DNA from: Mariannaea sp. PMI_226
Lineage: Eukaryota; Ascomycota; Sordariomycetes; Hypocreales; Nectriaceae
Direction: 5' to 3'
Length of the DNA stretch: 64,000 nucleotides
Assembly (NCBI GenBank): GCA_024336345.1
Contig: JANFOG010000011.1
Location: 992,001 to 1,056,000, forward strand
Under the pieces are notes generated by a model that saw nothing but the letters and a program-made list of their open reading frames with translations, had not been told where the DNA came from and searched no databases. The position numbers were made by a program, and so were the translations under genes. This document shows, in pieces, positions 25,682-36,865 of this stretch (position 1 is its first letter; every line of letters begins with the position of its first letter).

Positions 25682-27803
25682 TCACATCACCCGAGTTCCC
25701 CATACTCCCCGGCCAGCACTCACACCCAGCCATTCCCCACGGTCAGCGTGAGGAAGATGAGGCACCCAACCTAGGTTTCCAATTTCGTAGTCGCATTGCC
25801 AAGCGGCGACGGGGCTGCGAGCATTCTCCTGCTGGGAGGCACCATTCATAGGAGGGCCAGCCATTGCAGGGTTAGAGTTGATGAGATCCCAGAGAAGAAC
25901 CTGGGAATCATCACCTCCGGATGCCAATGTTCCTCGTCTCAGTGGCGACCATTCAATCGAGTTGACTGAACCGCCGTGGCCACGAAGTTCGAGAAGAGCT
26001 TGGCCAGGTTGACGGACATCGAGAATGCGAATAATGTTGGAATCTTGAGCGAAAGTAGCCAGCAGGTGGGTGTCGTGAGGAGAGGTAGCCAGACGCAATA
26101 GGGGTGGCGGGTTGGACATGGTCTGTTGAGCCAGAGTAGGACTAATACGGCCACCGTTGGGATCTATGAGAGAATGTCAGTAAATCACGTCATACATTGG
26201 CACCAGAAACTCTGGCCTATAAGAGAAAATGTCTTCATATACCTCGCTCTTCCTTGCCAGTTGGCTCGTAGATGATGGTTGAGTGCTCCAGACTTCGCAA
26301 ATCGAACATTCTTACGCTACCATCCTGACCACAGCTGACGAAAACGTCGGTGCTCTTAGCGCAGAATCGCACATCGTAAACTTCTTTGTCATGGGCAATA
26401 AGTTGTGTCTTCGCGGTCAACGAAGGAATGTCCCAGATGGTACAAGTTGTATCGATACTGGAAGTGATAATAAGACTGGGGGAGACATTGTTCCAGTCCA
26501 GGGAGGTGAGAGGCGCGGTGTGGTCGGGGGTCTTGGAGTTAGAGAGCAACGCGAGCGGGGTTAGTTTAGTCACCGGTTGATCGCGACCAGGTCGAGTTAT
26601 GGTGTTGCCTGTAGTCGATGGGGTATCGGAAGGAAGTGACCAGAGGCGCAAATGATCACCAGATGTAGCGAGAAGATCGGTGGACTGCTTCTGCGAGGAC
26701 GGTGGTTCCCAGAGGAGTCGGGTTACGGGGTACGAATGGGTGGCTTCGGCCACTTTTGTGAACTCGAGACTGTACTTGGATGAGCCAGGGGAGTAGACAT
26801 CCTGGGGAGTCGGGCCGAGTTGGCTGTCGAGAATTTGAATCTATCAAGCTTGTCAGTAAGGAACGAAAGGGACGGGCAGGATGGAGAGGGAACGACTCAC
26901 ATAGTTATGGCCGTCTTCCAGATAGCTGCCGACAGCGAGCTTGCCAGCACCATTACCCTGAGGCGCCCACTTGCACCAGTCAAAGGCATAGATAGCCCAG
27001 GGGGCCATATAATTGCTGGTGCCAGATTGATTGATGGCAAGATCATATCCGATGCCAGTCGGAGTGCCATCACTCATGCTCGAGTCGGCGCGGGGTCGAA
27101 TGTCCGCGAGACCAAGCGGGGTATTTGAGATATTGCGAGAGCCCGAGGCATTGTACTTGGAGGGATCGGACGGAGAGATCAACTGGGATGAAGACACGCC
27201 ACCAGGGGTGGTGGGCGTGTAGGCATGGTAGCTCGAGGAGCTTGAGGGACCTTCGTACGCAGCCGCCGGGCTGGAGCGGGAGTAGCCGTGGGACATTGTT
27301 CTGGTAGACGAGGAGTAAGACGGTTGCTGGGATAGTGATAGCTGAGGGCGGTGGTGAGTGGAGGACGAAGCGGCAGCGGTAGCGGCAGCAGATGAAGCCG
27401 ACGATGAAGCGGCGGGTAGCTGCTGCTGGTGCAAACCGGTCGTGGTCGTAGATGAGGTATTGGGTGAGGCTGGGGATCTTGTGGCGACCAGTCCACCGGC
27501 GGGTTGGAGAACGTTGGGCACTGAGGAAGCCGAAGTGGGGGAGGAGCCGAGAGAGAGGGAGAGGGAGTGAGAGGGGACCTCAAGCTTGATCTTGGGAGGG
27601 AAGTCGTATCCGTGGTCGTAATCCTGAGGCGACATGGACATTGGACCCGACGACATATGCAGCTCGTCTTGGTGCTGCTGCTGAAGGGAGCTGGTGGGAG
27701 AAGAATAGGAGCCGCTTCCAACAGCACTGGGACCGCCAACGCCAGCGCCAGAGTCGGCGCCAGTCTGACGCAGTGATGAGGGAAACTGCTGTGATTGGCT
27801 CAT
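25682..27803 (-). CDS. WDR68/DCAF7-like WD40 protein with long N-terminal extension, about 660 aa
   Basis: Three exons: 27803-26901, 26840-26243, 26163-25682. Residues 1 to about 263 are low-complexity (Ser, Gln, Pro and Ala runs). From residue 264 the WDR68/AN11 family begins (APWAIYAFDWC, GSYLEDGHNY), followed by WD40 units with DLLATSGDHLRLW, LIITSSIDTTCTIWD, VFVSCGQDGSVRMFD and TLASGGDDSQVLLWD. The family acts as a scaffold for DYRK-type kinases and transcription regulators and can serve as a CUL4-DDB1 substrate receptor. Animal relatives are about 340 aa, so the N-terminal third is an extra region. The C-terminal end (GVSAGRGVWG) matches the expected final blade. Nuclear or cytoplasmic; partners inferred. 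Confidence 0.88.
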
Positions 27804-29674
27804 ATTTTTTTTATGGCTTGGTCTTTTCTCGCATGCGTTGGCGCACAAGCAAGCGTCCACTACGTGCGTGCGTGCGTAGGCCCGGGGCACAGGCCTGTGC
27901 GTGGGCTGTTTAGGCTCTGGGGTCGAAAAATCAAGGGCGGGCAGCCGGTTAATGATGCGCCCAAAGCAAATAAAGGAAGCCCAAGGATAGGCGGAAGAGG
28001 ACCCCGAACAGTCCGACCACTGGCTGCCGTCGGTAATCTGGATTCCTAACCAGGTCGCTTGCTCACTCGCTGTACGTCAGTCCAGCGGTCAGTCACAGCG
28101 GGGGATTAGCACTGGACTGGCGTGCGTGCGGAGAGGTCCACGGCAAGACGTCCCAAATGAGCGCGAGCGGGCTGGGGAAATCGCGAGGGTGAATCTGGGG
28201 TAGCGTGAAGCCCGTCGAGAGGAGAGAATAATAAGAGGATGGAAATGTGTGCAAGGGGGACGAGACGTGAGCATGTGTCGGAGCGGATCAATTGCGGGAG
28301 GAGGGAGGATGACCCGACTTATTTCACTCGCCGGAACTTCCCTCTCATTAATCAGTCGAGGAGCAGTGCGCAGCGACTGTGACTGTTGCTGCCTCAGAGT
28401 TGTCCAGTGTTTGTCATTGCGCACCTCCCTACCTAGTAATCTTCCAACCCTTCCCTTAGGGAACCTAGGGCCCAGAGAAGAGGGCCACTGTTTGCTGCGC
28501 CTGGGGCTTATAACGAGCCCAATAGGCAGACTTGGATGTTCCCCGGATAGCGAGTCAGGCACTTTCACAACGCACTGAGATGCAAAAGAAATCCTGATTG
28601 AATAAGAACCATGCGTGTAGAGCCATCGACTTTCAGAGTGAACGCAACGTATCTATTCCACACCCTTCCTTGCCGAATTAACGACATTGAGTGTGGCCCA
28701 TCCATCTGCAGACGTAGCGGACCGCTGTAGCGTTCTCAAAACGGCCCATTTCTGTTATGGCCCACGAGCCCACACTTGGTATCCATCTTTAGTTGGGAGA
28801 TACGGAGCTGTGTAAGTCAAGAGGCCGTACCAAGCAAATACAGTAAGTGAGAGTGATACTACCACAGTAGCGTGTGTCCGTGATGTGAGGTAAGGCAATG
28901 TGTCGAGTAAAGGAAGGTGCAAGTAGCTACCTTTACCAGGTCTCTGGCCTATTTGTATGTATCATGGTTCACAGCAGAAGTGCTCTTGTTGATCGAGTTG
29001 GAAAGCTTGCGCCCCCAACCCAGCTCTGTCTTAGCGAGTGTTGGTCAACTTCTTGCAGCAGCAACAGTGTTCTACATAAAGATTACATGCTTTGTTGGGT
29101 TAAATTACAAGCTCCCTAACCAAAATCACCTCCGAACAACCCCAAACCATGAATGTGTGCGCGTCCGACTTTTAGACATGGTGTTGTTGTTCTGTCACGA
29201 TAAACTACCCATATCTACCGGGTAGTCACCAACTTCGACTGAAATATCCAATTGCTCGACGAAACATCGGAGTTGGTGAGGAGTTAGCGTACAATAGAGA
29301 GAATGCAAACAAAGCCTTGTATGGAATTTCTATACAATTATACATAAATTGTTGGCAGATAAGACCCAATGGGCCAACTCTTTATGATTTCACTGTGCTG
29401 CCCCACCATCACTCACTGATGATCGGGAAGATTGATGCCTCCAGGCACATGCCAAATATATCATAACGTGACCCTAGCTCCCTGCAACAACATCTCCAGC
29501 TGACCCAATTTCAACGCTTCAATCCTTATCAATATCACCCTCCTCCAATTACTTTGTTGGGTATTCTTTTCGCTATAGATCGTTTTTATTTGCGCTCGCT
29601 GGTGCACAGTCTCTATCGGCACTGGAAAGGAGTTGGCTTCCTTTAGAGAAGCCCCTAGGTTCTCATCGACAGCC
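27804..29674. other. 1.87-kb divergent promoter region
   Basis: Lies between the WD40 gene (minus) and the coiled-coil gene (plus). It contains CGTG repeats around 27862-27878 and several GC-rich stretches near the WD40 start. No gene is supported. Confidence 0.5.
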
Positions 29675-31573
29675 ATGACGTCGCCGTCGTTCCTCGATCG
29701 CATATCAAGCTCGCGAAACCGACTTCCCATCCTGCCCATCTACAGCTCGACAGCTCGCCCCCCCAGTGAATATCCGCTCGACGAACTCCAGCCGAGACCA
29801 GACGAAACTCTCAATGACTTCCAGCCTTCACACGCGAGAGGTCGCGGCTCAGGCTCAGCCCAACCTTCACCACGTCGTCGTCCCTCGCCGACATCCTCAA
29901 TCGACAAGAAGATGGCCGCCACAGGCCGCTCGAGGGTTATCTTCGCAGGGCCCCCACCGCCAATCGCATCATCAGCTTTGATAAACAAACAAGACTTTAG
30001 CTACTCGGGGCAGTCAACTCGGAGTAGCAAATTTGGAAGCAGAGGCTTGATCTCAACAAGTAGCCTTGGATTTGAAGGAGGCTTGATTAACCAAAGACCC
30101 CAGGATGGGGGCTATCGCCACGACTCTACATGGAGGAACCTTCGACGAAGAGAAAAAATAATAGAACGTGACATCCAACAGCTTCTCGATTTGCAAGCGT
30201 CCGGGCTACTTGCCGGCAGCAGAGATGGCGCTTCAGAGAAGAGCCAAGATCAGGAGAGTGATGGAGGCGAAAGCACCTTCTACTCAGCTGTAACATCCCG
30301 GTCTCGAATATCCGCTTCGCTATACGTCCCACCACGGTCTACACCCGACGGTAATGTCATCCCTGTACGACAACCTGCCGTTAAGAAGCCTCCAGGCCTT
30401 AAGTCAGCTCGCGTGGGCCTGCGCAAATCCATGGCTGCGCTCTTGGAGCTCAAGGCTGAGGAAAATGCCCATTTAGATACGGCCCTCACCCAAAGGAGAG
30501 ATGCGCTGTCATACTTGGATGCCGTGGTTGCCAGGAAAGATAAGATATATGCTGAGTTGCATGCGCTAGAAGAGGACGAGCAGGAGCCATTAGGTCTAGA
30601 GCTACGAGAACTTGGCACTGAATACGAGTCTTTGACGGACGAAATTCGACTGCTGGAGGAGAAGCTTGTTGGAATGCGAAATCGCCGCAGGTGGGTGAAG
30701 GACAGAATGGAAGATGTCAAGAATCGACGGGAGTCGGGCCTAAGCGGCTACAGAGCGGCGGGAAGAGACACGGATGCAGAGATACGGGACCTACTGCGAC
30801 ACCCCCCGATTATACCCTTAGATTTGGATGCTCTTCAGCAAAGCTCCGACCGGGGTTCAGGAAAAGAAATCGAGCCTCCAGGAGGGTTAGATTTCTTAAA
30901 AATGAGACCGGAACGGCGAACGGCGCAAATGGCGAAATTATGGTGGGAAGGGGAAATCGCCCTCCTTGAACGTCATAAAGAACAAATCACGGAGGACAGC
31001 GAAGCTCTTGCAGAGGGCAGTAAGGTATGGTTAGAAGTGACCAAGTTGGTGGCTGACTTTGAGTCAACACTCCGAGGACTTGTCAAGTCTACGAAACAAC
31101 TAGACTCTCAGAGCGAAGATTCGTCATCACAAGATATGATCCTAGGGCAACTCACTACGATGGATTCAGTTGTTGGAGAGTTGGAGAAGCGACTGCATCT
31201 AGCTGAGGAAAAGGGCTGGAATCTCCTCATATGCGCCATTGGAGCTGAGCTGGAGGCGTTTATGGAAGCGCAGAGTTTGCTCAAGGCTACGTTGGGCATT
31301 GACGACGAGTCACCGCTTCTGGACGAGTCCTCTCATTCGACGGTGCGCGAAAGTCAACAGGATAAAGCACCGCATTCACCCGAGGAGCGCAACGACCATG
31401 ACGAAAGCGATAACGAGGTCCCTGCAGATCTTCTAATATCTAGGCTTGAAGACCATGAACAGGACGAACCATCCAGCCCGGAGCAATCAAAAGGTGTGGA
31501 TAGCCAAACAGACAGCGAAAGTAATGATGTTCCGATCGAGTTTCTAGCAGAACATGCCAGCCAGACAGATTAG
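29675..31573 (+). CDS. Coiled-coil protein, possibly Atg28-related, 632 aa
   Basis: Single exon. The start was placed at the ATG of MTSPSFLDRISSS because the frame extends upstream only through non-ATG codons. The first 200 residues are Ser/Pro/Arg-rich and disordered-looking. Two helical coiled-coil blocks follow: about residues 255-355 (rich in Glu/Leu, for example LEEDEQEPLGLELRELG) and about 440-560. The C-terminus is acidic. This arrangement is like the fungal autophagy protein family Atg28, which in Pichia is needed for pexophagy, but I cannot confirm this without a search. A structural cytoskeletal role cannot be ruled out. Divergent to the WD40 gene. Confidence 0.55.
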   Translation: MTSPSFLDRISSSRNRLPILPIYSSTARPPSEYPLDELQPRPDETLNDFQPSHARGRGSGSAQPSPRRRPSPTSSIDKKMAATGRSRVIFAGPPPPIASSALINKQDFSYSGQSTRSSKFGSRGLISTSSLGFEGGLINQRPQDGGYRHDSTWRNLRRREKIIERDIQQLLDLQASGLLAGSRDGASEKSQDQESDGGESTFYSAVTSRSRISASLYVPPRSTPDGNVIPVRQPAVKKPPGLKSARVGLRKSMAALLELKAEENAHLDTALTQRRDALSYLDAVVARKDKIYAELHALEEDEQEPLGLELRELGTEYESLTDEIRLLEEKLVGMRNRRRWVKDRMEDVKNRRESGLSGYRAAGRDTDAEIRDLLRHPPIIPLDLDALQQSSDRGSGKEIEPPGGLDFLKMRPERRTAQMAKLWWEGEIALLERHKEQITEDSEALAEGSKVWLEVTKLVADFESTLRGLVKSTKQLDSQSEDSSSQDMILGQLTTMDSVVGELEKRLHLAEEKGWNLLICAIGAELEAFMEAQSLLKATLGIDDESPLLDESSHSTVRESQQDKAPHSPEERNDHDESDNEVPADLLISRLEDHEQDEPSSPEQSKGVDSQTDSESNDVPIEFLAEHASQTD

Positions 31574-32125
31574 GAGCTCCTTGTTGAATCATTGTCACCG
31601 TCTGGACGAAGGGAGTGTGAAGATACCCCAGGTCAACTGACCTTGACAAATCAGTTCGGAAAGCTGGAAAGGCCATCACTTAATGATATGGAAACGAGCT
31701 ATGATAAGCGAGCATTTAATATATGTTTTGGCCCGGATTTTTATTGTTTTTGAGCAAGGGACCGACATATTCCAAGTATGAGACGATTGTGGTATTCGAG
31801 TATAAACTGAAATTTTATATTCTGTGTCATGCACCATAACACCGCTATCAAGATGTCCTGCCTCCAGCTGCAGGAAGGGTACACGTTTGCACACTATCAG
31901 ATATCCAGGATAGTGGCAAGGTCCAGCGTGAGATGCGCAAAGAAGCAGATCCAGAATCCGAAATGTCGATGAAGAAACTTCCATTCATATCATGAGGTGA
32001 GCCGTAAACCATATTGAGCAGGGATCAATCCGTTGTCGTGTCTGCGTAGATCGAAAACGAAAACCGCCAGTTATCTACATGTTCGTCGTTCGTTGTCTTT
32101 TTATTTTTTGGTCGAGTTTGAGCAA
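31574..32125. other. Convergent 3' intergenic region
   Basis: About 550 bp between stops of the coiled-coil gene and the DUF1748 gene. A 102-aa minus ORF inside (31676-31984) has no domain and is probably UTR. Confidence 0.5.
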
Positions 32126-32704
32126 TCATCGAGTCCGCTCGAAGAAGCCGCTGGATCCAGCGATTGCAACAGACTGGTCCATAACCCATTCGCCGACTCC
32201 GAGATACTTGTTAATCCATCCACCCAACTCCTTGTTGTCGCCAGCGACTTTCTCCGTCTTGAAACTATAACCGAAACAGAGTCTGTGTTAGACACATATG
32301 AGCAAGCTCTTCCGATGGGATGGAACTTACGTCAAGCCGGTAGATCGCTTCATACCAGCAAGGAAAGCCGAAACTATTTTAAAGTTAGCTGAGCTTCACA
32401 CAGTTGGCAGGAATGAGTCGGAAGGATAACAGCTGCCGATACAGGCAGCTCGGCATAACGGATGTGAGATTGGGGAAATATGTTACTTACGGAGAACGGC
32501 ATCAAAGGCGTAGTGTGTCAACCTTCCAACCTTTGACCAGAGACCCAGCGTCAGCAGGTTGAGGAACTGCAAGAAGAGGTCTTAGACGGGCTGGGCCAGT
32601 ATCGGCGAGCTCGCTCGTTGCAAAAGACGGAGCTCGGGAACAGATCGACAAGCTAAAGAAGACAGGGGAGAGGGGGGAACTGGGAAGGATGGACGTACCA
32701 CCAT
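32126..32704 (-). CDS. DUF1748-type small mitochondrial protein, 87 aa, four exons
   Basis: No single long ORF exists here, but four small exons join cleanly: 32704-32699 (ATGGTG only), 32566-32491, 32373-32331 and 32264-32126. Donors are GTACGT, GTAAGT and GTAAGT; acceptors are TTGCAG, AAATAG and TTATAG. The product has a core GRLTHYAFDAVL followed by LSAFLAGMKRSTGL, the pattern of the fungal DUF1748 family, and ends with GSSGFFERTR. The N-terminal half is hydrophobic (FLNLLTLGLW), consistent with a small mitochondrial membrane protein. Function is unknown. The next gene downstream on the plus strand is pyruvate kinase, 4.2 kb away. Confidence 0.8.
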
Positions 32705-35004
32705 GTTTGCTGTTGCTTGCTATTATTGTCACGATTTACGATTGTTTTGGACTGATTGGTCTGAGGGCCAGGGAGGCTATGACGTTATTGAGGTTTGATT
32801 CGTGGTTTGGCGGTGGAAGAGCAGATGCAGATTGAAGATGGAGTCAATTTAGCAGACAAGGCGCCGTTCGTCATGCGACCACGCCATCTGCCTTCTAGCA
32901 CTGAGGGACCTGGGGGAGGCTGGGTGTGGGTCTGATCCGGGACAGCGACGCCGAAGCTCCGAATTCATGCACTTGAGGGGTCAGACATTTATAGATCACG
33001 TGACCTTCCCGAAAAAGAAAAAAGAAATGGACATATTCACATGTGATATTACCAGGTAAACTTGAACATATTTGGTCACAGCACTGTGAGATGGACACCT
33101 CTCGTTAACGTCAGATCCTGAGAAACCTACTGTACATTTCAATAAAAAAATTGGCATTCATTACTCCACCTTTGACTCAAGACAATGGGCTTTGCGGACC
33201 TCATATTGACCCGGACCGTGGTGTCAACTATCCCGAATCAGGATGGAGGGGTTGAGTGGGATGGGAAGAAAATCTTTGTGGAGACTTGATGATGTTGAGC
33301 TTGCTGGTACGCACTCTAGCTCGAGTTGAGGATCGATTTCCATTGGGTTGGGTAAGGTAAGAACAGGAGAGAAAAGGCGATGAGGTCTTGGACCCCTTAT
33401 CAGCGACCCTGAGCTACTGTATGAATTAATTAGCCCAACGAATTATTACTCGATGCTTGTCGCGTAACTCGGAGATCTGCCACATTAGGAGATCCCGCTA
33501 GATCAAAACCCACGAGGTGAGGGATAATATGCTCTGCTTGGGTTTTTTGGTCGACGCCTATTTGAGTCGAGAGCGCGGGGACGAGACTTCTTGATGAAGG
33601 GCCGAGTCTCGTCTTTACCTGGTAAAGGAAGCAAAATGCCTCATGGTTTCCCTGTTCCCCTCTAATTTCACCAAATTGTGAACAGGTAATGGTTATTATG
33701 ACCCCAACATATCGCATTATCTATTGATATCTCCGTTAGCTGAGTCAGGTAGGATAGTGTTATTACCCAATACGATGACCTGTATTTGTTGACGCCGCCC
33801 ACCTAGGTGAGGGAGGGAGGGGCACAAGTCTTTTTTTCCCCCGGGTGGCGGACCATTTTGTTGTGCTGGACTGTCTTGCAATTATTTTCTGTTGGCTGAA
33901 GGTCGGTTATTAGCGACAAAGCCACCACGCCAAGCTTTGTGGATTCCTTATCCTTTGGACTTTTGGCTGGAGAGGAGTGAGGATATCTCCAGGGGTGGTT
34001 TTTTATTCCCTCGGGGGGCTGTGTCCTCTTGACTCAACTGGGAGTAATAATCTGTAGACCTTTCGGCCCGTCCATCAGATGGTAACATGGACGGTGAAAA
34101 CAGCACGGGGGTTTGGTGCGTGATGGGGGGGTAAGACAACCAAAAATCGTAGGTTCAGTGGCATGCGAAATTACTCCCATTGAGAAGCAAAAAAGAATGA
34201 CAAAACAAGCGATAAAGACATGAACTGAAACTTAAGGCAAGGATGTGGTTACCACGACGAAAGCATCATCAACGGCTGAGGAAACGGGGGGTTTCAATGA
34301 CAAAACCAGGCGAAAAATGAAACGAGAAAAAAATGCATTTGTTACCTGTAATATCCTGTCAAGCAAACACAGTCCCCCAATCGTGTAAGCCTCAGAGCAA
34401 CATGATATGCGTGCCGTATCATGATTGGGTCCAACTCCATGGCTGTCTTACACCAAGTTGCATATCACAAAAGACCAAAAATGTTACGTTGAGGTTCTTG
34501 GATGTTCCTTATGCAAGATCAAGCATAAATCACCAGCGAGTGAAGTTTGATAAGCGGAATTATTTATTACAGGTTAGATGTGTAGAAGATTAGGCTACAA
34601 GGCAATAAATAAGACACAAACAGGCTAAGACAGTGTCAAATGGATCCAGATCAATACCCTGAGAAAAAGGCATGGATGTTTCGGTCGACTCTCATTAAAT
34701 GGCAGTCTTCAGTCTTGCGGTGAGGATGAGATATACTGTGGTATGTCCATCCTTGTGCATCGCCTGTTGGAGTATCGAAGTTCACCACAACATGCATCCT
34801 CGCACGCAGATTGGGTGGGAGGCAAGCATTAAAAAAGACCAAAAAAATCTGCTGCACAATGGTTCGTCGGCAGAACGTGAATGGATGCAGCTAATCCAGC
34901 GGCTGCTGCAGTAGCGGCGCGAGCAAACTGGGGCAGATCCAGTCTTGCGGGCAATCCGCGCCGAGATGACCGCCGCCTGTGGCCTTTTCAGTGATGTAAG
35001 CTAC

Positions 35005-35031
35005 AGTGGTGGTGGGGGGGAGGGGGGGCGG
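35005..35031. other. G-rich tract, potential G-quadruplex
   Basis: Runs of 2-7 G separated by T, A or C (GGTGGTGGGGGGGAGGGG and on to GG). Enough G runs for a quadruplex on the plus strand; not known to function. Confidence 0.4.
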
Positions 35032-36574
35032 CAGAAGCTCCCCAGTTTTGAAGCTAGCCATTCTTCGATAGGCCTAATCAGTGTGAGGTACGAGGTATTA
35101 CTCTTGCAATTACGATTCAGATAATCATGAAGGAACGACAAAGAGAGAGGGTGGCCAGGGAGAAATGTGAGACTGGAGGATATACCGAGACCCTACCTCT
35201 CGCTGGAATAGGCCGACGAAAGAGTTGGGTGTTCTTTTTGCCCCCCCTTTTTCTCTTTGTTTGTAAGAAAAAAAATATGAAGAGATAAAATGATCCCAAG
35301 AAATAAAATGATTAAGGTGGCATCATAACACCTCCCAGTAACACCTCTCAGATCGTCATGGCTGTTACCCCTCCTCTCCCCCTCCCTCAGTGGTCAGCAT
35401 GCTAGCTTGATCGCTGGATGGAGCACTCACCGTGCCCAACTGAGGAGGCGATTATTCTCAACGAGAAACAGTACGCCGTGCACTACTGCTCCGTACCTCA
35501 CGCACTAAGAAGTAATAACTTGGGCCCCGCGGGAAACCGAAACGGCAGCGGCTTGCAGACCAAAAACGATGAGGAACCAGTCAAGTTCTTCCATTTAGGC
35601 CACTCTCCTGGCACCTAACCGCGAAGGAGTATGTCTGAGTGCTACCTGACGTGGACGGAGGAGGCATGACAGCTCTAGGTAATGCCCAAATCCTCCACAT
35701 GTCGTTCCTTCGTTTGTCATAGGTAGACGGAGACCAAGCTTCTACTTCGTCTTCGTACTTCTGTGTTTCCAAACAAGCCAAGTAGCCACTACCTTGGCTT
35801 TGTCCCTAGTCCATGTAGCTACGTAGTGTGTTAGTTTTGGGAAAAAACGTGAGGTAAACGGCAAGCAGGGGGAAGGTGTGAGGGAGCCTCCGTCTTGCTG
35901 GTTTCTTTTTATCACCACCACCACCACCAAACATTTTTTGGCTTCCTTTCCCTCCATCTATTTTTTTTTCTCCTCCACATCCTCAACCTTCTTCAAAAGT
36001 TCACCTCCCACCTTCAACCTTTCCCCTTTTTCTTGCTCCTTACTCCTATACCCTCTCCTGAGCATCACCTACCACTGTCCGTGACAGTGTTCTCGTCTCG
36101 GATTCGTTTTCAGGGAGTGCACGTTCCTCTCCCCCTCTGACCACCTCGGCCTTCTTTGATTACATCGTACGGTGCAACCGCTCGTACAACGGAATACACT
36201 CCTGTAAGTTGCCTGTGCCCTGCGTCGACTGAGAGATGGCGTGTCTTTTTGGCGTTCTCCGAAGCCGCCTCGTGCTTTGACTTCGCCATGAGGAGCCGCT
36301 GTGCCTGAAGCATTGCTCGATCAATGCGTACTACTCAGCTTCACGAATTCCTCCGCCGTTTGCCCAACTATCCGTCCGATCAAGTGTCGTCGCTCGTTCA
36401 CGATTCTGGCGCTCACGAAAAGAGCATAAACATAAACCAGATCGAAACTCTGCTCCAAGCTACCTCCCTCACATTTCACTCGCGCCAACATTAAAAAAAA
36501 AAAAAAATCAAGGCACCCACCATATCTCAATCCACCACGTCACATCCCAGCAACCCATCGTGCCCCATCGTGCC

Positions 36575-36615
36575 GCCGCCATGGTCCCCTCCCCCCCCCT
36601 CCCTCCCCTCCCATC
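36575..36615 (+). promoter_or_regulatory. Pyrimidine (CT) tract in pyruvate kinase promoter
   Basis: Strong C/T run about 250-290 bp upstream of the pyruvate kinase ATG, inside a wider CT-rich zone (35.93-36.6 kb). CT boxes of this kind mark transcription start regions of highly expressed fungal glycolytic genes. The exact start is inferred. Confidence 0.45.
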
Positions 36616-36865
36616 CATGGTACCCCCCATGTCCTCGCTGTCTTCGGCCCCCTTCATGCATTATGGTCGCGTAGCTCCTCAAGCTTTACAGTTTACAATT
36701 GGCCACAGGGCGCTCGCCTCACCATTGACCCAACAATATATCAATTGCATTTCCCTCTTCCCCTCTTGACAAGTTTTCCCTCTTGTCCTTCTCAGACAGC
36801 TTTCGGGCAACTTTATCTATCAATTTAATTTCATCGCACAGTTTCGCATTACTAACTCGCTCACC

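Larger units (their letters stand above)
32705..36865. other. 4.2-kb intergenic region upstream of pyruvate kinase
   Basis: Long region shared by the divergent DUF1748 and pyruvate kinase genes. It holds GC and AT patches, a G-rich tract (35005-35031), and strong CT-rich sequence at 35.9-36.6 kb. Only short, domain-free ORFs occur. It may harbour long UTRs or noncoding transcripts, but none can be supported from sequence. Confidence 0.5.

Noticed and set aside
27179..27739. 186-aa Pro/Arg/Leu-rich ORF overlapping the WD40 gene
   Set aside because: Alternative frame of the low-complexity N-terminus of the WDR68-like gene.
28089..28568. 159-aa minus ORF in the divergent promoter of the WD40 gene
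   Set aside because: Arg/Ser/Pro-rich composition and no conserved features; more likely promoter or UTR sequence.
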